Positions 58,627 through 64,000 of a DNA stretch of 64,000 bases are shown piece by piece. Made by a program: the position numbers and the translations under genes. This stretch comes from Streptomyces sp. CA-278952 (GTDB taxonomy: Bacteria > Actinomycetota > Actinomycetes > Streptomycetales > Streptomycetaceae): assembly GCF_028747205.1 (NCBI RefSeq), contig NZ_CP112880.1:3534001-3598000 (forward strand), read 5' to 3'. The notes beneath the pieces were generated by a model, which did not search any database, was not told the DNA's origin, and was given only the letters and a program-made list of their open reading frames with translations. Each line of letters opens with the position of its first letter. Position 1 is the stretch's first letter.

Positions 58627-59601
58627 GTGAGCAGGTTCCAGGTCGTCAGCGGCAAGGGCGGCACCGGTAAGACCACGGTCGCCGCCGCCCTCGCGCTCGC
58701 CCTCGCGACCGAGGGCAGGCGCACCCTCCTCGTCGAGGTCGAGGGCAGGCAGGGCATCGCCCAGCTCTTCGGTTCCGAGGCGCTCCCCTACGAGGAGCGC
58801 AAGATCGCCGTCGCGCCCGGCGGCGGCGAGGTGTTCGCGCTGGCGATCGACGCCGAGCGCGCGCTCCTCGACTACCTCCAGATGTTCTACAAGCTCGGCA
58901 GCGCCGGCCGGGCGCTGAAGAAGCTCGGCGCGATCGACTTCGCCACCACCATCGCGCCCGGCGTCCGGGACGTCCTGCTGACCGGCAAGGCGTGCGAAGC
59001 CGTACGCCGCAAGGACAAGCAGGGCCGGTTCGTCTACGACCACGTGATCATGGACGCCCCGCCGACCGGCCGGATCACCCGCTTCCTGAACGTCAACGAC
59101 GAGGTCGCCGGGCTGGCCAGGATCGGCCCTATACACAACCAGGCCCAGGCCGTGATGCGGGTCCTGAAGTCCCCGCAGACCGCGGTCCATCTGGTGACCC
59201 TCCTGGAGGAAATGCCGGTCCAGGAGACCGCCGACGGCATCGCCGAACTGCGCGCCGCCGAACTGCCCGTGGGCAGCGTCTTCGTGAACATGGTCCGCCC
59301 GCATCTGCTCGACGAGGATGCCCTGCGCACCGCCGCGGGCGGCCGCCGCAAGGAGATCGCCAAAGCGCTGACCCGGGCCGGAGTGACCGGCTCCGCGGCA
59401 CTCGTACGACCCCTGGTCGAACAGGCGGCCGAGCACGCCGAGCGGGTCGGCCTGGAGCGGGAGCAGCGCGCCGTGCTGGCCGGTCTCGGGCTGCCGACGG
59501 CGGAGTTGCCGCTGATCGGCGACGGGGTGGACCTCGCCGCGCTGCACGACCTGGCCACGGAGCTCCGTAAGCAGGGCGCGGGGGAAGAGGGAGAGGCATG
59601 A
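58627..59601 (+). CDS. ArsA/Get3-like ATPase, first subunit
   Basis: 324 residues from GTG. VVSGKGGTGKTTVAAALALA is the deviant Walker A, EVEGRQGIAQLFG resembles switch I and VIMDAPPTGRITRFL switch II. It lacks the metal-binding cysteines of arsenite pumps, and so belongs with the mycobacterial Rv3679, part of a Get3-like pair of unknown client. Its stop overlaps the next start by four bases (ATGA), so the subunits are made together, presumably as a heterodimer. Confidence 0.9.
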   Translation: MSRFQVVSGKGGTGKTTVAAALALALATEGRRTLLVEVEGRQGIAQLFGSEALPYEERKIAVAPGGGEVFALAIDAERALLDYLQMFYKLGSAGRALKKLGAIDFATTIAPGVRDVLLTGKACEAVRRKDKQGRFVYDHVIMDAPPTGRITRFLNVNDEVAGLARIGPIHNQAQAVMRVLKSPQTAVHLVTLLEEMPVQETADGIAELRAAELPVGSVFVNMVRPHLLDEDALRTAAGGRRKEIAKALTRAGVTGSAALVRPLVEQAAEHAERVGLEREQRAVLAGLGLPTAELPLIGDGVDLAALHDLATELRKQGAGEEGEA

Positions 59602-61088
59602 CGGCGAACACAGCCGGTGGGGGCCCGTCAGCGGCGGGGCTGGACACGGACGCGCTGCTGGACGACCCGGGCATCCGGATCGTCGTGTGCTGCGGCTCCG
59701 GCGGGGTCGGCAAGACCACGACCGCCGCCGCCCTGGGCGTACGGGCCGCCGAGCGCGGCCGGAAGGCCGTCGTCCTCACCATCGACCCGGCCCGCCGGCT
59801 CGCCCAGTCCATGGGCATCGACCGGCTGGACAACGTGCCGAGGCGGGTCGACGGCATCGACGGCCAGGGCGAACTGCACGCGATGATGCTGGACATGAAG
59901 CGGACCTTCGACGAGACCGTCGAGGCCCACGCGGACGCCGAACGGGCCAGGGCGATCCTGGATAACCCCTTCTACCAGTCCCTGTCGGCCGGTTTCGCCG
60001 GTACGCAGGAGTACATGGCGATGGAGAAGCTCGGGCAGTTGCGGGCGCGCGACGAGTGGGACCTGATCATCGTCGACACCCCTCCCTCGCGCTCCGCGCT
60101 GGACTTCCTGGACGCGCCGAAGCGGCTCGGATCGTTCCTCGACGGGAAGTTCATCCGGCTGCTGATGGCGCCCGCGAAGGTGGGCGGCCGGGCCGGGATG
60201 AAGTTCCTCAACGTCGGTATGTCGATGATGAGCGGAACGCTGGGCAAGCTGCTCGGGGGGCAGTTCCTGCGGGACGTCCAGACGTTCGTCTCCGCGATGG
60301 ACACCATGTTCGGCGGCTTCCGCAGCCGCGCGGACGCCACGTACAAGCTGCTCCAGGCGCCCGGCACGGCCTTTCTCGTGGTGGCGACGCCGGAGCAGGA
60401 CGCGCTGCGCGAGGCGGCCTACTTCGTGGAGCGGCTGGCCGCCGAGAAGATGCCGCTGGCCGGTCTGGTCCTCAACCGCGTGCACGGCAGCGAGGCTTCG
60501 CGGCTCTCCGCCGAGCAGGCACTGGCCGCCGCAGAAAATCTTGACGACGCCCGCATTGTGGATCAGAGGGCCGGGAAAGCTGGCCTTGGTGCCCAGGAAG
60601 CCCCCGACCCGGCGGTCACCGCTTCCGGACCGACCGAGCCGCCCCTCTCCCCCGAGGCCGGGCAGGCGTCCGGCCCCGACCCCACAGCCGAGCACCAGGA
60701 CACGACGGAGAACGAGCCGCCCCACGAGAGCATCGCGACATCCGCGAACCCCCCTGACGACGCGACGACCCCCGCGGACGCGGCCGGCTCTGCCGATGCG
60801 ACCGCCAACGCGGCCGTGGACGTTGAGGCCGTGGACGACGAGTCTGTGGCCGACGAGGCCGTGGGCGTCGAGGAGCTGACGGCGGGTCTGCTGCGCCTGC
60901 ACGCCGAGCGCATGCAGATCGTCGCCCGCGAGCACCGCACCCGCGACCGCTTCACCGCGCTGCACCCCGAGGTGCCGGTGACGGCCGTGGCAGCGCTGCC
61001 CGGCGACGTACACGACCTGAACGGCCTCCGGGCCATCGGCGACCGCTTGGCGGGCGGTTCCACTCCGGCCCCTGCCGGAGCGGCGTAG
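59598..61088 (+). CDS. ArsA/Get3-like ATPase, second subunit, with acidic insertion
   Basis: 496 residues. CCGSGGVGKTTTAAALGVRA (deviant Walker A), LTIDPARRLAQSMGI (switch I) and IIVDTPPSRSALDFLDAP (switch II) define the ATPase, followed by a client-groove-like helical part (FRSRADATYKLLQAPGTAF). After EQALAAAENL comes a stretch of about 115 residues rich in Pro, Ala, Asp, Glu and Thr (positions 60570-60880), then the normal C-terminal piece with RLHAERMQIVAREHRTRDRF. The insertion is probably disordered. M. tuberculosis Rv3680 is the positional counterpart. Confidence 0.9.
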   Translation: MTANTAGGGPSAAGLDTDALLDDPGIRIVVCCGSGGVGKTTTAAALGVRAAERGRKAVVLTIDPARRLAQSMGIDRLDNVPRRVDGIDGQGELHAMMLDMKRTFDETVEAHADAERARAILDNPFYQSLSAGFAGTQEYMAMEKLGQLRARDEWDLIIVDTPPSRSALDFLDAPKRLGSFLDGKFIRLLMAPAKVGGRAGMKFLNVGMSMMSGTLGKLLGGQFLRDVQTFVSAMDTMFGGFRSRADATYKLLQAPGTAFLVVATPEQDALREAAYFVERLAAEKMPLAGLVLNRVHGSEASRLSAEQALAAAENLDDARIVDQRAGKAGLGAQEAPDPAVTASGPTEPPLSPEAGQASGPDPTAEHQDTTENEPPHESIATSANPPDDATTPADAAGSADATANAAVDVEAVDDESVADEAVGVEELTAGLLRLHAERMQIVAREHRTRDRFTALHPEVPVTAVAALPGDVHDLNGLRAIGDRLAGGSTPAPAGAA

Positions 61089-61169
61089 ACACCACTCCCC
61101 GGACTCCCCGGGCCTGATGACGCACGGGCCGCTCAGCGGTGGCGAGGCCTGCCCGACGGCCGCGCACGG

Positions 61170-61520
61170 CTACCCGACGGCCGCGTACGTCTCGTGCAGC
61201 TCCTCGTCCTCCAGCCCGATGACGCCGGGCAGAACACCGGTGGACCGCTCGTACTCGCTGCGCGCGGTCTCCAGCAGTCGGCGCCAGGACGTGACGGTGG
61301 GCCGACGCCGCAGCAGTGCGCGGCGCTCCCGCTCCGTCATTCCACCCCACACGCCGAATTCGACGCGATTGTCGAGCGCATCGGCCAGGCACTCGGTCCG
61401 CACCGGACATCCGGTGCACACCGCCTTGGCCCTGTTCTGCGCTGCCCCTTGTACGAATAGTTCATCCGGATCGGTAGTGCGGCAGGCTGCCTGCGCACTC
61501 CAGTCGGTTACCCAGCCCAT
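61170..61520 (-). CDS. wblA: WhiB-like Fe-S transcription factor WblA
   Basis: From ATG 61520 (GGAGAGGA upstream) 116 residues; a GTG 19 codons earlier extends the frame but lacks a ribosome site. The four cluster cysteines are in AACRTTDPDELF, AVCTGCPVRTECLADAL, followed by GVWGGMTERERRALLRRR, the WhiB turn and basic DNA-binding tail. WblA shuts down antibiotic clusters and promotes sporulation in Streptomyces; the mycobacterial WhiB4 has the same neighbours. The very long upstream region (785 bp) suggests heavy control. Confidence 0.95.
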   Translation of the reverse strand: MGWVTDWSAQAACRTTDPDELFVQGAAQNRAKAVCTGCPVRTECLADALDNRVEFGVWGGMTERERRALLRRRPTVTSWRRLLETARSEYERSTGVLPGVIGLEDEELHETYAAVG

Positions 61521-62044
61521 CCCGGCGCCGTCCTCTCCCGAATCGAGGCTCCCCCACGGCGGTAGCGGCATATTCACCGCTGCCAGTTGAGGACGTTACG
61601 GAAGGTGGGGACAGCACAACACCCCCTTCGGGCCCAATCTTGAATGGTCCGAACGGACTATGCGTATGCGGCAGATCACCCAGAGGAGTGAGCCGAGGAC
61701 ATGCGCGACTATCTCCGCGAAAAGGGGACAGTGCACTCAAGTTGCAAGGGACTTCTCGCGACATACAGGGCGATTTCGGGAGCGCCTCGATGGCTACGTG
61801 AAGAACGATGCGGTTACTCATCCGCCGGGTGAAGAATGACCAGAAGATGCGCATGGGGTTGCAGGGGGCTTGATACGGAACCGGTCTGCTGTGACAGTTG
61901 AGAGCAGCTTAGGCCAAGGCCTCTCCGTCTGTCCGGCGAATGAAAACGTAGGCGCTCCGCGTCCGCGCGCCCGCGCCGCGACGCCTGGCAGGCTCTCGCC
62001 GGAAGGCCGGGGCATGCCTCGCGAGACCGGCGCCCGGCCCCTTC

Positions 62045-62240
62045 GGATATCACGGCCGACCCGACCGGACGTCGTGGCCGACCCCTTCGGACGTCACGGT
62101 GTGCCCGTGCGGACGACACGGCCGACCGGTCCGGATGTCACGGTCTGCCCGTGCGGAGGAGGACACGTCCGACGGGCCCAAATGCCACGGTCTGCCCGTT
62201 CGGAGGACACGGCCGACCGGTCCGGATGTCACGGTCCGGT
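62045..62240. repeat. Imperfect tandem repeat, ~45-bp unit, about four copies
   Basis: Two copies contain the same segment of about 27 bp with core CGACCGGTCCGGATGTCACG (near 62120 and 62208); intermediate copies at about 62060 and 62165 are diverged. Each unit also carries a CACGGTCTGCCCGT-like piece. Confidence 0.65.
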
Positions 62241-62293
62241 ACCCGAACGCTCCGAGAGGCCCCTGCTCCTGCGACACGTTCATCACTACGGAT

Positions 62294-62299
62294 TAGGCT
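62294..62299 (+). promoter_or_regulatory. -10 box, leaderless promoter of the penicillin-binding protein gene
   Basis: TAGGCT ends 7 nt before the ATG at 62307 and no ribosome site lies between. Confidence 0.55.
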
Positions 62300-62306
62300 G
62301 CCCCCT

Positions 62307-64000
62307 ATGCCAAAGAAGCGCTCGGGCGGGGGTCTCACCACGACCCAGCAGGCCGCCAAGTTCCTCGGTGTCGCCGCGCTCTCCGGAGCTGTCCTGGCAG
62401 GCATCGCGCTGCCCGCAGCCGGAGCGCTGGGGCTCGCCGCCAAGGGGACGGTCGAAGGATTCGACGAGATCCCCTCCAACCTCAAGACTCCACCGCTCAG
62501 TCAGCGGACCACGATCCAGGACCGCGACGGCGGCACCATCGCCACGGTGTACTCCCGTGACCGCACGGTCGTCCCGCTCGAGGACATCTCGCCGCACATG
62601 CAGGCCGCGATCATCGCGATCGAGGACTCCCGCTTCTACGAGCACGGCGCGGTCGACCTCAAGGGCATCCTCCGCGCGATGAACCGCAACGTACAGGCGG
62701 GCGGGGCGGCGCAGGGCGCGTCGACCCTCACCCAGCAGTACGTGAAGAACGTCTTCGTCGAGGAGGCGGGCGACGACCCGGAGAAGGTCGCCGAGGCCAC
62801 GCAGCAGACGCTCGGCCGCAAGGTCCGCGAGCTGAAGTACGCGATCCAGGTCGAGGAGGAGCTCGGCAAGAAGAAGATCCTGGAGAACTACCTCAACATC
62901 ACGTTCTTCGGCCAGCAGGCGTACGGCGTCGAGGCCGCCTCGCAGCGTTACTTCTCCAAGCACGCCAAGGACCTCGAGCTGGAGGAGGCCGCGCTGCTCG
63001 CCGGCCTCGTGCAGTCGCCGAGCCGCTACGACCCGGTCAACGACTCGGAGGAAGCGACCAAGCGCCGCAACATCGTGCTGGCACGGATGGCCGCGGTCAA
63101 GACCATCTCGCAGGCCGAGGCCGACAAGGCCATGGAGACGCCCATCAAGCTGAAGGTCTCCCGGCCGAAGAACGGCTGCATCACCGCCGTCAGCGGCTCC
63201 GGCTTCTTCTGCGACTACGTCCGCAAGACGATCCTCACCGACCCCGCCTTCGGCAAGACCGACGAGGACCGGGCCAAGCTCTGGAATCTCGGCGGTCTGA
63301 CCATCCGGACCACGCTGGACCCGCGCGCCCAGAAGGCCGCCAACGAGGCCGCCACCGCGAGGGTCAACAAGGACGACAAGTTCGCGGCGTCCGTGGTGCA
63401 GGTCCAGCCGGGCAGCGGCAAGATCCTCTCCATGGGCCAGTCCCGCCCGTACGGCCTGGACCAGAAGCAGAACGAGACCGTGCTGAACCTCGCCGTCAGC
63501 AACAAGATGGGCGGCAGCACGTACGGCTTCCAGGTCGGCTCGACGTTCAAGCCGTTCACCGCGGCCGCGGCGCTGGAGAAGGGCATCAGCCCGGCGACGA
63601 CGTTCTCGACGGACTGGAAGATGACGCTCAAGGAGCGGGACTTCCGGAACTGCACCGGCTCCCCGGCCGGTTACGCGGACTGGGCCCTGCAGAACGAGCT
63701 GGAGTCCGAAAAGGGCACCTGGGACATGACCAGCGCGCTCGGCAAGTCCATCAACACCTACTTCGCGCTGCTGGAGCAGAAGGCCGGCCTCTGCGAGACC
63801 GTGGAGATGGCCAAGAAGGTCGGTTACGAGCGCGGCGACGGCAAGAAGGTCGGCGAGTACCCCTCGATCACCCTCGGCGGCGAGGTCAGCACCCCGCTCT
63901 CCATGGCCGGCGCCTACGCCGCTTTCGCCAACCGGGGCACCTACTGCACGCCGATCGCCATCGAGTCCATCAAGGACCCGCAGGGCAAGAAGATCTCCGT
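62307..64000 (+). CDS. Class A penicillin-binding protein, glycosyltransferase plus transpeptidase (3' end outside window)
   Basis: 564 codons are present and the frame is still open at the edge. After MPKKRSGGGLTTTQQ comes one membrane helix (about residues 20-43), then the GT51 domain with AIIAIEDSRFYEHGAVD (catalytic Glu), GASTLTQQYVKN and LNITFFGQQAYGVEAASQRY. The transpeptidase shows the active Ser in GSTFKPF and the SxN motif in KSINTYF; KTG should lie to the right. It polymerises and cross-links peptidoglycan. Next to wblA, it corresponds to M. tuberculosis PonA2 (Rv3682); two cysteines per loop (NGCITAV, GFFCDY, FRNCTG) are typical of that group. Confidence 0.95.
   Translation, partial: MPKKRSGGGLTTTQQAAKFLGVAALSGAVLAGIALPAAGALGLAAKGTVEGFDEIPSNLKTPPLSQRTTIQDRDGGTIATVYSRDRTVVPLEDISPHMQAAIIAIEDSRFYEHGAVDLKGILRAMNRNVQAGGAAQGASTLTQQYVKNVFVEEAGDDPEKVAEATQQTLGRKVRELKYAIQVEEELGKKKILENYLNITFFGQQAYGVEAASQRYFSKHAKDLELEEAALLAGLVQSPSRYDPVNDSEEATKRRNIVLARMAAVKTISQAEADKAMETPIKLKVSRPKNGCITAVSGSGFFCDYVRKTILTDPAFGKTDEDRAKLWNLGGLTIRTTLDPRAQKAANEAATARVNKDDKFAASVVQVQPGSGKILSMGQSRPYGLDQKQNETVLNLAVSNKMGGSTYGFQVGSTFKPFTAAAALEKGISPATTFSTDWKMTLKERDFRNCTGSPAGYADWALQNELESEKGTWDMTSALGKSINTYFALLEQKAGLCETVEMAKKVGYERGDGKKVGEYPSITLGGEVSTPLSMAGAYAAFANRGTYCTPIAIESIKDPQGKKIS

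Larger units (their letters stand above)
61521..62306. other. Long intergenic region, wblA and penicillin-binding protein gene
   Basis: No gene supported over 786 bp. It includes a palindrome GTCCGAACGGAC (61647-61658) in the probable wblA promoter area and a ~45-bp imperfect tandem repeat (62045-62240). Open frames here have no recognisable content. Confidence 0.65.

Noticed and set aside
62045..62240. CRISPR array
   Set aside because: Repeats are adjacent and imperfect with no constant repeat and no unique spacers, and no cas gene is nearby.

Overview
The window is high-GC actinobacterial DNA, almost certainly a Streptomyces chromosome. It carries bldG and its partner, wblA, a dTMP kinase fused to a transporter-like domain, topoisomerase I with a Lys/Ala tail, a Tad pilus locus, and many GTG/TTG starts. 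It splits at a tRNA-Thr gene (14621-14697) into an accessory island on the left and conserved core chromosome on the right.

Left part (1-14617): an island that continues past the left edge. It opens with the end of a cytosine-C5 DNA methylase whose C-terminal extension carries an endonuclease-III-type iron-sulfur motif. An IS5-like element follows (861-1717, TTAG target duplication). Then comes a four-gene minus-strand operon: a MutL/MORC-like GHKL ATPase, a Z1-domain helicase-like ATPase, a DUF4420 PD-(D/E)XK nuclease-like protein and an AIPR protein. Methylase + MutL-like + Z1 + DUF4420 + AIPR is the composition of the Mza anti-phage system. A NUDIX gene and a truncated TPR regulator pseudogene come next. 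From 10.9 to 14.6 kb lies a decayed actinomycete integrative and conjugative element (AICE): several genes are frameshifted or have lost their centre, the excisionase is broken, and only the tyrosine integrase next to its presumed tRNA-Thr attachment site looks intact.

Right part (14.8-64 kb), core chromosome: a secreted TAP-like hydrolase, holB, the tmk fusion, topA, a methyltransferase, a lipoprotein, the H+-pyrophosphatase, bldG with its anti-sigma partner, an MrfA/YprA-like helicase and the Tad pilus operon. Next are a HAD phosphatase, a degenerate Fic protein, a MinD/CooC-like ATPase, a deacetylase-like lipoprotein, acs, nhaA, a holin-like membrane protein, an epoxide-hydrolase-like enzyme, a MarP-like protease, a CoA-type NUDIX, nth, crp, a metallo-beta-lactamase-fold hydrolase, a NUDIX, RidA, DUF4177, two paired ArsA/Get3-like ATPases, wblA and a class A penicillin-binding protein cut by the right edge. 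The order closely follows M. tuberculosis Rv3644c-Rv3682, so this is a very old actinobacterial neighbourhood.

Signals outside genes include 13 copies of a CGCTACC heptamer before the broken excisionase, a 22-bp perfect inverted repeat before the integrase, DnaA-box-like sites upstream of the Tad operon, an 11-bp periodic repeat near 25.05 kb, a ~45-bp imperfect repeat upstream of wblA, and a recurring TAnnnT box 6-8 nt before start codons that points to leaderless mRNAs.
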